Assembly (NCBI RefSeq): GCF_003667275.1
Contig: NZ_RCNV01000008.1
Coordinates: 1-64,000 of the forward strand
Source: Mesonia aquimarina
GTDB taxonomy: Bacteria; Bacteroidota; Bacteroidia; Flavobacteriales; Flavobacteriaceae
Direction: 5' to 3'
DNA: 64,000 nucleotides
Each line of letters opens with the position of its first letter. Position 1 is the first letter of the stretch. Below the pieces are notes generated by a model. That model was not told where the DNA came from, made no database searches, and worked only from the letters and a program-made list of their open reading frames with translations. A program made the position numbers and the translations under genes. Shown in pieces: positions 25,777 through 34,688 of the stretch.

Positions 25777-26517
25777 TTAAAATCCGCGTTCTTTTTGAAT
25801 TTGCTCGTAAGCGGCTTGAACTTGTGTGAATTTTTCTTGCGCTCCTTTTTTGTAGGCTTCATCCATATGCTCTAATTTATCGGGATGATATTTTTTTGCC
25901 ATTTTTCGGTAAGCTTTTTTGACATCAGTGTCTGATGCATTCTCATCAATTTCTAGAATTTTATAGGCTTTATCTGCTGATTTGAAGAACATGGCTTTTA
26001 TGCTTTCAAAATCGCTTCGGTTTAAGCGTAAAAACCCGGCAATTCTACTAAGTTCGTGTAGTTCAGATTCGTCTACTTTTCCATCGGCTTCAGCAATTCC
26101 AAAAAGGAAATGAAGAATTTGTAAACGCACTTCATATGTAGTGCGCATATGTAGATAAGCGCAAATTCTACCGGCATCGACTTGACGACTTTTCACTACA
26201 TTATTGAAGGTTCTAAATGTCGCGTTGGCTCGTTCTTTACCGTAAGCTCGAACAAAATAACTACGTACATAATCCAATTCGCCTTGGCTAACGCTGCCGT
26301 CGGCTTTAATAACAATGGAGCAGAGCGAGAGTAAGTTTAGTTCAAAATCTCCTGGCGAAACCCGTTCTTTTTGTTGAAACATTTGGAAAGCGTCGTTGCT
26401 GGAGGAGGCGCCTCTTTTAAATAAGACTTCAATAACGCTGCCTAAAAAAAAGCCGATAAAGGCTCCGGGAATTTTCATGTAATACAGGCCAACTACAGCC
26501 GCAATCCATTTTATCAT
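25777..26517 (-). CDS. TerB-like / DnaJ-domain membrane protein (DjlA type)
   Basis: 246 residues: one N-terminal membrane segment (about 3-28), a TerB-type helical domain (about 55-175; LCSIVIKADGSVSQGELDYV and AEADGKVDESELHEL, each with an Asp-rich metal-binding turn) and a C-terminal J domain with HPD in KKYHPDKLEHMD. This matches DjlA-like co-chaperones, which recruit DnaK to the inner membrane. It stands alone on the minus strand. Confidence 0.88.
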   Translation of the reverse strand: MIKWIAAVVGLYYMKIPGAFIGFFLGSVIEVLFKRGASSSNDAFQMFQQKERVSPGDFELNLLSLCSIVIKADGSVSQGELDYVRSYFVRAYGKERANATFRTFNNVVKSRQVDAGRICAYLHMRTTYEVRLQILHFLFGIAEADGKVDESELHELSRIAGFLRLNRSDFESIKAMFFKSADKAYKILEIDENASDTDVKKAYRKMAKKYHPDKLEHMDEAYKKGAQEKFTQVQAAYEQIQKERGF

Positions 26518-26694
26518 AAGTGCACTTATTGTGTTGCAAATATAAAACCTTCAGAGAGGTTTCGCTACTTTATTCAATACGATTATTTTATGTAATTATT
26601 GTGAAGGCTAAACGACTTATGTTTAACAATACTACTATAAGTATTGTTTATTTAGTTAAGTAGCTTATCTTGAAAGCAACTACAACTTATTTGG

Positions 26695-26702
26695 TATCTT
26701 TG
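26695..26702 (+). promoter_or_regulatory. promoter TTG-N22-TATCTTTG (bacilliredoxin gene)
   Basis: TATCTTTG fits the TAnnTTTG -7 element, with TTGAAA at 26670-26675 in the place of a -33 element. Transcription would begin near 26709, after the upstream in-frame ATG at 26670, so translation must start at 26733. Confidence 0.5.
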
Positions 26703-26732
26703 CATAAAATTTATAAAAAAACAGAACACAAT

Positions 26733-27143
26733 ATGTATCCACCAGAATTAGTAAAACCAATGCGCGAGGAATTAACCGCAATCGGGTTTCAAGAATTACA
26801 AAACGGAGAACAAGTAGACCTAGCGGTTAATAAACCGGGAACAACTTTAGTTGTTGTCAACTCAGTTTGTGGTTGTGCAGCAGCCAATGCAAGACCGGGA
26901 GCAAGAATGTCTTTAGATAACGCAAAAAAACCAGACCATTTAGTGACGGTTTTTGCAGGTGTAGATAAAGAGGCAACCGATAAAGCGAGAGCACATATGG
27001 TTCCTTTTCCTCCAAGTTCGCCTTCAATGGCACTTTTTAAAGATGGAGAATTGGTACACATGTTAGAGCGTCATCATATTGAAGGTAGACCTGCAGATAT
27101 GATTGCAGAAAACTTAAAAGGAGCTTATAACGACCATTGCTAA
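26733..27143 (+). CDS. BrxA/BrxB family bacilliredoxin
   Basis: 136 residues from MYPPELVKPM, the conserved N-terminus of the family; a longer frame exists but its start precedes the promoter. The thioredoxin-like domain carries the redox motif C46-G47-C48 (VNSVCGCAAANARPG). Bacilliredoxins remove low-molecular-weight thiols from S-thiolated proteins. Bacteroidota use this CGC type widely although the partner thiol is less well defined. A terminator follows at 27161-27198. Confidence 0.92.
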   Translation: MYPPELVKPMREELTAIGFQELQNGEQVDLAVNKPGTTLVVVNSVCGCAAANARPGARMSLDNAKKPDHLVTVFAGVDKEATDKARAHMVPFPPSSPSMALFKDGELVHMLERHHIEGRPADMIAENLKGAYNDHC

Positions 27144-27160
27144 GTCCTTTTTAAGCGTTT

Positions 27161-27198
27161 AAAAAATTGGCTGTCTATTTATAGAGAGCCAATTTTTT
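27161..27198 (+). terminator. terminator after the bacilliredoxin gene
   Basis: Stem AAAAAATTGGCT...AGCCAATTTTTT with a small bulge around a short loop, flanked by A- and T-runs. Confidence 0.8.
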
Positions 27199-27254
27199 AT
27201 TATGCTTGCATATTTCTTTTCGGTAAATAGTAGCAATATCAATATTTTTAGGTT

Positions 27255-27262
27255 TATTTTTG
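27255..27262 (+). promoter_or_regulatory. -7 promoter element TATTTTTG (acyltransferase gene)
   Basis: Exact TAnnTTTG match 20 bases before the ATG at 27282, giving a leader of about 12 nt. Confidence 0.5.
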
Positions 27263-27281
27263 CATTTTCAAAGTGCTTTGA

Positions 27282-28022
27282 ATGAAGAAAATTATTTCGT
27301 ACCCGCTTTCGGTTTTATATTACCTTTTTTTTGGGCTTACCTTGATTGTTTTTCATCCTATTCAATGGATTTGTTTCAATGTGTTTGGGTATCAAGCACA
27401 CAAAAAGAGCGTCGATTTTTTAAATTTAGGACTTATTAGATGTCTTCATGTTTTAGGAACCAAAATCACCTTTACTTGCGATTATCCAATAACAGAAAAA
27501 CTACCGCATATTATTGTGGCCAATCATCAAAGTCCGTATGATATTCCTCCAATAATTTGGTTTTTACGAAAATTACATCCAAAATTTATCAGTAAAAAAG
27601 AGTTGGGAAAAGGGATTCCTAGTGTATCTTATAATCTGCGTCATGGCGGATCAATTTTAATTGACCGAAAAAACCCTAGGCAATCTTTGCCAGAAATTAA
27701 GAGATTTGCACGATATTTGAATAATACTAAACGTTCAGCAGTTATTTTTCCTGAAGGAACCAGAAGTCGTGATGGAATGCCCAAGCGCTTTTCGCCTAAC
27801 GGATTAAAGATGTTATTTAAATATTGTCCCGAAGCGGTAATTGTACCCATAACTATTAACAATTCTTGGAAATTGGTTAAGAATGGCTCGTTTCCTTTAT
27901 CAGTAGGCGTTAGTGTTAGTTTTAAAGTACAGAAACCTATTTTGGTCCAAGAGCACGATGTTGAAACTTTAGTAGATAAAATAGAAAATGAAATTACCAG
28001 AGATATTCATCTCCCAAAATAA
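27282..28022 (+). CDS. 1-acyl-sn-glycerol-3-phosphate acyltransferase (PlsC-like)
   Basis: 246 residues with N-terminal hydrophobic segments (about 5-33) and the acyltransferase motifs NHQSPYD (block I, NHx4D) and FPEGTRSRDG (block III). The family adds the second acyl chain to lysophosphatidic acid at the inner membrane during phospholipid synthesis. The acyl-ACP desaturase gene follows after 6 bases, which suggests a joint lipid operon. Confidence 0.9.
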   Translation: MKKIISYPLSVLYYLFFGLTLIVFHPIQWICFNVFGYQAHKKSVDFLNLGLIRCLHVLGTKITFTCDYPITEKLPHIIVANHQSPYDIPPIIWFLRKLHPKFISKKELGKGIPSVSYNLRHGGSILIDRKNPRQSLPEIKRFARYLNNTKRSAVIFPEGTRSRDGMPKRFSPNGLKMLFKYCPEAVIVPITINNSWKLVKNGSFPLSVGVSVSFKVQKPILVQEHDVETLVDKIENEITRDIHLPK

Positions 28023-28028
28023 TATATT

Positions 28029-29021
28029 ATGCCACAAAAAAATGTTCGATTAGAAGTAATGCAGCAACTGGAGCCTAAAGTCAATGGTTTTATAGATGAC
28101 TTTTTGATTCCGGTAGATGAGATTTGGCAACCCACAGATTTTTTACCGAATTCGCAAAAAGATACTTTTTTTGATGAAGTTACCGAGATTAGAGAATTGG
28201 CAAAAGAATTGCCTTATGATTTTTGGGTAGTTTTAGTGGGAGACACCGTTACCGAAGAAGCACTTCCTACCTATGAATCTTGGTTGATGGATGTAGAAGG
28301 GATTAATCAACACGATGGAGGTACACCTTGGTCTAAGTGGGTTCGTTATTGGACAGGAGAAGAAAACCGTCACGGAGACACCTTAAATAAATACTTGTAT
28401 TTATCGGGACGTGTAGATATGATAGAAGTGGAGCGTACTACGCAACATTTAATAAATGACGGTTTTGATATTGGTACCGATCGTGATCCGTACAAAAACT
28501 TTATATACACTAGTTTTCAAGAATTAGCAACTTACATTTCGCATAATCGCGTAGCTAAATTTGCACGTAAATACGGAAATAAGTCCTTAGCAAAAATGTG
28601 TAAAATTATTTCGGGTGATGAAATGCGTCACTATAATGCCTATAGCACATTTGTAAATGAAATCTTTAAAATAGACCCAAGCAATATGATGCTTGCTTTT
28701 AAAGATATGATGAAGCATAGAATTGTAATGCCGGCCATGTTTTTACGAGAATCCGGTGATAGTTTGGGAGCTGCTTTTGATGAATTCTCAAACTCAGCTC
28801 AGCGTATAGGAGTATATACAGGACAAGATTATATAGACATTATGAAGCGTTTGATTAATCGTTGGGAAATTGATAAAATTCAAGGCTTAAATGAAGAAGC
28901 TGAAAAAGCACGTGATTTTATTATGAAATTACCGGCCAGAATGGAACGTGTAAATCAACGTGTTAGAATCCCGCAAGAAATCACGCATTTTAAATGGGTG
29001 AATCCGGCAATGGTTAAGTAA
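28029..29021 (+). CDS. acyl-ACP desaturase, ferritin-like di-iron type
   Basis: 330 residues of the soluble fatty-acid desaturase family 2. Both di-iron half-sites are present: WTGEENRHGD in one helix pair and SGDEMRHYNAY in the other. It inserts a double bond into an acyl chain on ACP using O2 and ferredoxin. Coupling with the PlsC-like gene fits membrane-fluidity control. A terminator lies at 29044-29073. Confidence 0.92.
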   Translation: MPQKNVRLEVMQQLEPKVNGFIDDFLIPVDEIWQPTDFLPNSQKDTFFDEVTEIRELAKELPYDFWVVLVGDTVTEEALPTYESWLMDVEGINQHDGGTPWSKWVRYWTGEENRHGDTLNKYLYLSGRVDMIEVERTTQHLINDGFDIGTDRDPYKNFIYTSFQELATYISHNRVAKFARKYGNKSLAKMCKIISGDEMRHYNAYSTFVNEIFKIDPSNMMLAFKDMMKHRIVMPAMFLRESGDSLGAAFDEFSNSAQRIGVYTGQDYIDIMKRLINRWEIDKIQGLNEEAEKARDFIMKLPARMERVNQRVRIPQEITHFKWVNPAMVK

Positions 29022-29043
29022 CACGTTACAAAAAAACTATTTT

Positions 29044-29073
29044 TAAATCCTCGAATTAGTTCGGGGATTTTTT
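29044..29073 (+). terminator. terminator after the desaturase gene
   Basis: Stem AAATCCTCGAA / TTCGGGGATTT (one G-U wobble) with a three- to four-base loop, followed by T residues. Confidence 0.75.
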
Positions 29074-29093
29074 ATATTCAGTAAAAAGTAAAA

Positions 29094-29750
29094 ATGAACA
29101 CAGAGCCAAAAGATATTTTAGCTACAAAAGCTTTCGTGAAAACCGAATTAGCTAATGCGGAAAGTGGGCACGATTGGTTTCACGTAGAACGCGTATATAA
29201 AAATGCATTACTTATCGCTAGGCAAGAAGCAGTAGACCTATTGGTGGTAAAACTAGCGGCTTTACTACACGATATTGCCGATGCTAAATTTCATAAGGGT
29301 GATGAAACTATTGGTCCCAAAAAAGCCGATAACTTTTTAAAAACCTTATCGGTTTCTAAAGCACAACAGGAACATATCATAAAAATTATACGTTATTGCT
29401 CATTTAAAAATAGAAATGAAGAAATTAATTTTTCTTCCATAGAATTTCAAATTATTCAAGATGCAGATCGCCTAGATGCTATGGGTGCTATTGGGATTGC
29501 TCGGACATTCAATTACGGCGGGTTTAAAAACAGAGCGATTTATAATCCCGAAATTCAGCCGAATTTAAACATGAATAAAGAAGAATATAAACACTCAAAT
29601 GCGCCGACTATCAATCATTTTTATGAAAAACTACTGCAATTAAAAGACTTGATGAATACGGAAACCGGAAAAAAAATTGCAGAAAAGCGGCATCAGTTTA
29701 TGGAAGATTTTCTAGCGCAATTTTTTGATGAATGGGAAGGAAAAGCTTAA
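29094..29750 (+). CDS. HD-domain metal-dependent phosphohydrolase
   Basis: 218 residues with the HD fold: GHDWFHVERVYKNA, ALLHDIADAKF (the HD pair), and DADRLDAMGAIGIARTF with the distal Asp. It is closest to the YedJ/uncharacterised HD phosphohydrolases acting on nucleotides or small phosphates. The substrate is not deducible. It stands between a terminator and a convergent DUF1801 gene. Confidence 0.88.
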   Translation: MNTEPKDILATKAFVKTELANAESGHDWFHVERVYKNALLIARQEAVDLLVVKLAALLHDIADAKFHKGDETIGPKKADNFLKTLSVSKAQQEHIIKIIRYCSFKNRNEEINFSSIEFQIIQDADRLDAMGAIGIARTFNYGGFKNRAIYNPEIQPNLNMNKEEYKHSNAPTINHFYEKLLQLKDLMNTETGKKIAEKRHQFMEDFLAQFFDEWEGKA

Positions 29751-29757
29751 TTAATAT

Positions 29758-30186
29758 TTACATTCCTAAGTTAAATAAGTGTTTTACTTTATGATACTGT
29801 AGCGCAGCGGTAATACATTTTTTTAAGGCAGTTTTTTGAATTTTTTCATCGAGTTTAAACTGAATAGCGCGACTTCCTTCAAAAGAAAAAATATCCTTAT
29901 AAACCAGTCGAAATGTAGGAATAAGTTTACTTGTACAAGAAAAATAGATGGCATAAAAATCGGGTTGCTTTTCTTTCCAATCAATTCTTATAGTGCTTCC
30001 TATGGGAGTAATAAAACTGGGTTCGCCCCATTTTAAGCTTTCTTCCAATTGCGTGATTTCTTCCATTTCTTTAGCCGTATCGATGATTAGCTTTCGTAAT
30101 TGCTTCATTTGCGTACGTACACAATCAGGATAGCCTTGATATACTTTTTCAACTTCACGACTTGTTTTAAGGGGTAGGTTTTCCAT
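29758..30186 (-). CDS. DUF1801 domain protein
   Basis: 142 residues of the DUF1801 (YdhG-like) fold: YPDCVRTQMKQLRKLI, EESLKWGEPSFITP, IRIDWKEKQPDFYAIYFSC. The family is cytoplasmic, of unclear function, sometimes described as iron-chaperone related. It is divergent from dinB and convergent with the HD gene. Confidence 0.8.
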   Translation of the reverse strand: MENLPLKTSREVEKVYQGYPDCVRTQMKQLRKLIIDTAKEMEEITQLEESLKWGEPSFITPIGSTIRIDWKEKQPDFYAIYFSCTSKLIPTFRLVYKDIFSFEGSRAIQFKLDEKIQKTALKKCITAALQYHKVKHLFNLGM

Positions 30187-30273
30187 CGCGACTTTATTTA
30201 AGGATCTATATGATAAAGATAATTTGTTTTGTTGAGTATCAAATTTTAAAGCTAATTTTTAAGTGATAAATTC

Positions 30274-30281
30274 TACCTTTG
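30274..30281 (+). promoter_or_regulatory. -7 promoter element TACCTTTG (dinB), near-leaderless
   Basis: Exact TAnnTTTG match only 9 bases before the ATG at 30291. Transcription would begin within a few bases of the start codon, and the alternative TTG start at 30279 would lie inside the promoter. Confidence 0.5.
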
Positions 30282-30290
30282 TTGAACGCC

Positions 30291-31385
30291 ATGAAAGCTA
30301 TAAGAAAAATAATTCACGTAGATATGGATGCATTTTATGCGTCTGTAGAACAGTTGGATAATCCAGAATTACGAGGAAAAGCCATTGCTGTTGGCGGAGG
30401 TTCTAAACGTGGCGTGGTAAGCGCTGCAAGCTACGAAGCGCGTAAATTTGGTGTGCGAAGCGCGATGAGTGGTAGCATTGCTAAAAAATTGTGTCCGCAT
30501 CTTATTTTTGTTAAAACACGTTTTGACCGGTACCGAGAAATTTCGCAACAGATACGTAAAATATTTTTTGAATATACGGATTTGGTAGAGCCTCTTTCTT
30601 TAGATGAGGCTTACTTGGATGTTACTGAAAATAAAAAAGGAAATCCAAGTGCCACGCTTATCGCAGAAGAAATAAGGAAAAAGATTAAAGAAAAAACCGG
30701 ATTAAATGCTTCCGCAGGAATATCGATCAATAAATTTGTGGCTAAAATTGCGAGCGATTTTAATAAACCAAACGGACAAAAAACGGTTTACCCGGCTGAA
30801 GTCACCTCTTTTTTAGAAGATTTAGAAATCAGGAAATTCCATGGTGTCGGCAAAGTTACGGCAGAAAAAATGTACCGTTTAGGAATTTTTACCGGAGCTG
30901 ATTTAAAACAAAAGTCAGTGGAATTTTTAACCGAAAATTTCGGAAAAAGTGGGCATCATTATTTCAATGTGGTACGAGGCATTCACTTAAGTGAAGTAAA
31001 GCCGCACCGTATCAGAAAATCACTTGGCGCCGAACGTACGTTTTCTGAGAATATCTCTTCAGAAATTTTTATGCTTGAGCGTTTAGAACATATCGCCGAA
31101 GAAATAGAACGCCGATTGAGTAAAAGTAAGGTAGCTGGAAAAACAGTGACGTTAAAAATTAAATACAGTGATTTCAGCTTGCAAACTAGAAGTAAAACCT
31201 TATCGTATTACATCGCGACAAACGCGCTTATTTTAGAAGTGGCTAAAGATTTGTTGTATCAAGAAAAAATGAAAAATTCAGTTCGTTTATTGGGCATTTC
31301 TTTGTCTAACCTAAATACTGATAAAAACCAAAAAGAAGATACACCAAAAGAAGAAGTCTATGTTCAGCTTAAATTTGGGTTTTAA
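30291..31385 (+). CDS. dinB: DNA polymerase IV
   Basis: 364 residues from the ATG at 30291. Y-family polymerase: HVDMDAFYASVEQ (first catalytic Asp), PLSLDEAYLDVT (catalytic Asp-Glu), thumb with HhH-like FHGVGKVTAEKMYRLGI, and the little-finger domain. It copies damaged DNA and extends mismatches. The C-terminus has no canonical beta-clamp QLVLGL-type peptide but ends in KEEVYVQLKFGF. The gene overlaps the convergent membrane-protein gene by 17 bases. Confidence 0.94.
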   Translation: MKAIRKIIHVDMDAFYASVEQLDNPELRGKAIAVGGGSKRGVVSAASYEARKFGVRSAMSGSIAKKLCPHLIFVKTRFDRYREISQQIRKIFFEYTDLVEPLSLDEAYLDVTENKKGNPSATLIAEEIRKKIKEKTGLNASAGISINKFVAKIASDFNKPNGQKTVYPAEVTSFLEDLEIRKFHGVGKVTAEKMYRLGIFTGADLKQKSVEFLTENFGKSGHHYFNVVRGIHLSEVKPHRIRKSLGAERTFSENISSEIFMLERLEHIAEEIERRLSKSKVAGKTVTLKIKYSDFSLQTRSKTLSYYIATNALILEVAKDLLYQEKMKNSVRLLGISLSNLNTDKNQKEDTPKEEVYVQLKFGF

Positions 31386-31857
31386 CTGGTAACTTAGGAA
31401 GGTAGTTTAAAATAGTATCAATCTCATCGGTTATAAAATTCATTTTTGCAGGTTTATTTCCATACCTATATTGGAGAATAAGATCTAATTTTTTAGCGCT
31501 TATTTCTTCAATATTTTCCAGCGGAATAATTTTATCGCTAGAATATATTCTGTAAATGATATTTTTATTAGTGATTTTTAGGCTTGTTTTTTCCGGAAAG
31601 GCTATTCCAATACTAAATACCATTGTTTCAAAAAGCAATTTCTCATCCGCTGTAAACCTATATTCTTTCGGTACTTTAATAGTTGAAAATAGGGAATAAA
31701 TTTTAGGAAAAAGAAAGAAATAAAATAAGCCAAAGACAGCACTTCGAATTAAAGAAGACTGCCAAGAATCATCTGAAATAAAGGAAGTCAATAAAAAATA
31801 AAGTCCAACGACAAATAAAATTTGAATAATGCTGAGGAGAATAATCTTTTTCTTCAC
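31369..31857 (-). CDS. membrane hypothetical protein
   Basis: 162 residues with two N-terminal membrane segments (about 5-25 and 36-55) and a cytoplasmic beta-rich part (about 70-155; LKITNKNIIYRIYSSDKIIPLENIEEISAKK) that looks like a bacterial PH-type domain. Function unknown. Its 3' end overlaps dinB on the opposite strand. Confidence 0.65.
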   Translation of the reverse strand: MKKKIILLSIIQILFVVGLYFLLTSFISDDSWQSSLIRSAVFGLFYFFLFPKIYSLFSTIKVPKEYRFTADEKLLFETMVFSIGIAFPEKTSLKITNKNIIYRIYSSDKIIPLENIEEISAKKLDLILQYRYGNKPAKMNFITDEIDTILNYLPKLPVKTQI

Positions 31858-31940
31858 GGCGCGTTAGAGATTGTTATTTTTTGACGGTGTATAGAATATA
31901 AATTCGCAGCGAGCTTAAAAAACCCACTGCGACTAAATAG

Positions 31941-33371
31941 TTATGAGATTTCAGAAACACGTAAAGTGTTTACCATACCTTTATCATCTATTGGCATAGC
32001 AGCAAGGTTAACAATAAAGTCGTCTTTTTTGACATACTTTTTTTCTTTTGCAATACGGTTTACATCATCTACAGTTTCGTCTGTGCTTACAAATTTATCG
32101 TAATAATAGGCGTTTACACCCCAAAGTAAACTTAACTGACTTAATATTTTTTTATTGGAAGTAAATGCTAGAATATAAGCTTCCGGTCGCCATGCAGAAA
32201 TTTGAAATGCGGTGTAACCACTATTGGTTAATGTACAAATAGCTTTGGCTTTAATCTCATTGGCCATAACAGCAGCATGATAACAAACCGCCTTGGTAAT
32301 ATAGCGTTTGGTTCGTATATGTGGTGGTTCGTGTGGTACATTAATGAGTTTAGAATGCTCTACACTTCTAACAATTTGTGTCATTTTTTTAATGACTTCT
32401 ACGGGGTACTTTCCCACTGAGGTTTCACCACTTAACATTACTGCATCGGCACCATCCATCACAGAATTTGCTACATCATTAACTTCAGCTCTTGTAGGTG
32501 TTAAGCTGTTAATCATTGTTTCCATCATTTGTGTAGCAATGATTACCGGAATTCTAGCTCGTTTTGCTTTTAAGACTAATTCTTTTTGAATGAGCGGAAC
32601 TTCATGGGCAGGAATTTCTACTCCAAGATCGCCTCTAGCAACCATTAACCCATCACAGTAAGCCACAATTTTATCTATATTTTTAACGCCTTCCGGTTTT
32701 TCAATTTTTGCGATAATCGGAATTTTATGGGGACTTTTTTCTTCTATAATTTTTTGGAGTTCCATCAAATCTTCAGCGTGGCGTACAAAAGAAAGCGCAA
32801 TCCAATCTACTTCTTGTTCTATTGCAAAATGAGCATCTCGAACATCTTTTTCGGTTAAGGCCGGTAGAGAAATACTAGTGTTTGGTAAATTAACTCCTTT
32901 TCTAGAACGCAGCGGTCCGCCTTGTAAAACTTTGGCTTCAACTTCATTTTTTTCGTTGGTTTTTACCACTTCAAAAATAAGTTTACCATCATCTAGTAAT
33001 ATTTTTTCTTTGGGTTTTACATCTCTTGCAAAACTCTCATAATTCATATAAATATGAGTTGCAGTACCTTTAAACTCTTTTCCGGTAACAAAGGTGATGC
33101 GATCTCCGCGGTTTACGACTACCTCTTCTTTCATGATTCCCACACGAAGTTTCGGACCTTGTAAATCACCTAAAATACCGGCATTAAAACCATATTTGTC
33201 ATTTAACTCTCTAATGATTTTTATACGATCTCGAACATCTTCATAGTTGGCGTGCGAAAAATTAATTCGAAAAATATTAACGCCACTTTCCAGCATTTTT
33301 TTTAGAATTGCTTTAGAGCTTGTTGCTGGTCCTAGGGTGGCAACTATTTTGGTTTTTTTTAAACTTTGCAT
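31941..33371 (-). CDS. pyk: pyruvate kinase
   Basis: 476 residues, full length for the family. Motifs: TKIVATLGPATSS at the N-terminus, FRINFSHANYEDV, GDLQGPKLRVG, the active-site signature IPIIAKIEKPEGV with the catalytic Lys, MVARGDLGVEIP, and the C-terminal domain. It makes pyruvate and ATP from phosphoenolpyruvate in glycolysis. The start overlaps the stop of the IPExxxVDY gene (TAATG), so the two are translationally coupled. Confidence 0.95.
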   Translation of the reverse strand: MQSLKKTKIVATLGPATSSKAILKKMLESGVNIFRINFSHANYEDVRDRIKIIRELNDKYGFNAGILGDLQGPKLRVGIMKEEVVVNRGDRITFVTGKEFKGTATHIYMNYESFARDVKPKEKILLDDGKLIFEVVKTNEKNEVEAKVLQGGPLRSRKGVNLPNTSISLPALTEKDVRDAHFAIEQEVDWIALSFVRHAEDLMELQKIIEEKSPHKIPIIAKIEKPEGVKNIDKIVAYCDGLMVARGDLGVEIPAHEVPLIQKELVLKAKRARIPVIIATQMMETMINSLTPTRAEVNDVANSVMDGADAVMLSGETSVGKYPVEVIKKMTQIVRSVEHSKLINVPHEPPHIRTKRYITKAVCYHAAVMANEIKAKAICTLTNSGYTAFQISAWRPEAYILAFTSNKKILSQLSLLWGVNAYYYDKFVSTDETVDDVNRIAKEKKYVKKDDFIVNLAAMPIDDKGMVNTLRVSEIS

Positions 33372-33871
33372 TAGTTAAAAATTAAATTTTCATTAGATTT
33401 TAAAGTACTTATGTCGACTTCATAAGCCGTCACTACCTGTTGAATTTTATTAATGTCTAAGAGTAATTTTTTTACACTTAACATTTCGGTAGAATCTTCA
33501 ACTTTTAGAAGATAATCTACATTTTTATATTCAGGAAGTAGATGTGTTGTTATTTTTTCTTCTTCTAAAAACAACTGGTCATGCAGTACAATCTCTTCTC
33601 TTTTTATTTTGTATTTATTGGCTACTAGATAATAATTGCAACCTAAACTTTTACTAAAATAACTAAATAAAGGATAATAAGCGATTCCATGCTTGTGGTT
33701 AAAATCTACATCGCATTCTTCTCGCGCTAGCTTTATGTCAAGTAGTTTATTCAAAAAAAAAGCTAGTTTATAAGCTTCTATAGAGGAGTGTATGGCAATA
33801 AGTTTGTAGTCGTCTTCTGTAAATGCGTCTAAAACTAGTTTGTTAACCGTCATAACTATGTTCTTAAACAA
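33371..33871 (-). CDS. IPExxxVDY family protein
   Basis: 166 residues carrying LPEYKNVDY (about residues 112-120), the signature that names this Bacteroidota-specific family of unknown function. No signal peptide. It is directly upstream of pyk, with which it overlaps, as is usual for the family. A regulatory role toward pyruvate kinase is possible but unproven. Confidence 0.88.
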   Translation of the reverse strand: MFKNIVMTVNKLVLDAFTEDDYKLIAIHSSIEAYKLAFFLNKLLDIKLAREECDVDFNHKHGIAYYPLFSYFSKSLGCNYYLVANKYKIKREEIVLHDQLFLEEEKITTHLLPEYKNVDYLLKVEDSTEMLSVKKLLLDINKIQQVVTAYEVDISTLKSNENLIFN

Positions 33872-33949
33872 GATAAAGATACTATAAGTTTACGGGAAAA
33901 CGAGCAGGCCAAGGTTAAAAAACCGTGAATATTTTTGATCTATTTTACT

Positions 33950-34678
33950 TTAAAAGCGATCTTGAAAAGCGTAATAAGCACGTTTAGATGCTTTTTCTTC
34001 AGCTTTCTTTTTTGAAGTGGCACGAGCTTTTGAAACTACATTTTTATCTATCCAAAGTTTAACCGCAAAATGTTTTACTTCATCTTTTCCGGTATCTTCA
34101 TAGACCTCGTAGGAGAATTCTTTTTTCTCTTTTTGGCACCATTCAATCAAAAGGCTTTTATAACTAATTACTTTCCCTTCTAATTTTCCTATGTCTACAT
34201 AAGGCTCAATAACGCGTTCTTGAATAAATTTTTCGCAATATTTATAGCCTCTATCCAGGTAAATTGCGCCGATGAGGGATTCAAATAAATTTCCGTGAAT
34301 ATTTACACCAAATTGATCTTGCGAAATATTGGTTTGTACAAAACGAATAAGATTGAGGTCTTTACCGAGTTCATTAAGGTGTTTTCGGCTTACTACTTTA
34401 GATCTCATTTTAGTGAGATAACCCTCGTCTCCGCTAGGAACTTCGTTAAAAAGATAAGCGGCAATTACTGCGCTAAGCATGGCATCTCCTAAAAACTCTA
34501 ATCGTTCAAAGTTTAAATCGTTACCAAATTTGTCTTTTTTATGAAGCGAACGGTGAATAAAAGCACGTTGATAATGAGAAATTTTCTTTGGCTTAAAACC
34601 GATAATTTTCTGTATAGAAGAAAAAAAACTCTCGCCCTTGTTAGAGCGAGAGTTTAATATGGTTCGAATAACATTCAT
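33950..34678 (-). CDS. rnc: ribonuclease III
   Basis: 242 residues: RNase III domain with the signature NFERLEFLGDAML (58-68, with catalytic Glu and Asp), the second Glu near GNLFESLIGAIYLDRG, and a C-terminal double-stranded RNA-binding domain (about 170-240). It processes rRNA precursors and double-stranded RNA. It lies 10 bases after fabF in the conserved acpP-fabF-rnc order. Confidence 0.95.
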   Translation of the reverse strand: MNVIRTILNSRSNKGESFFSSIQKIIGFKPKKISHYQRAFIHRSLHKKDKFGNDLNFERLEFLGDAMLSAVIAAYLFNEVPSGDEGYLTKMRSKVVSRKHLNELGKDLNLIRFVQTNISQDQFGVNIHGNLFESLIGAIYLDRGYKYCEKFIQERVIEPYVDIGKLEGKVISYKSLLIEWCQKEKKEFSYEVYEDTGKDEVKHFAVKLWIDKNVVSKARATSKKKAEEKASKRAYYAFQDRF

Positions 34679-34688
34679 GAATGAATTA

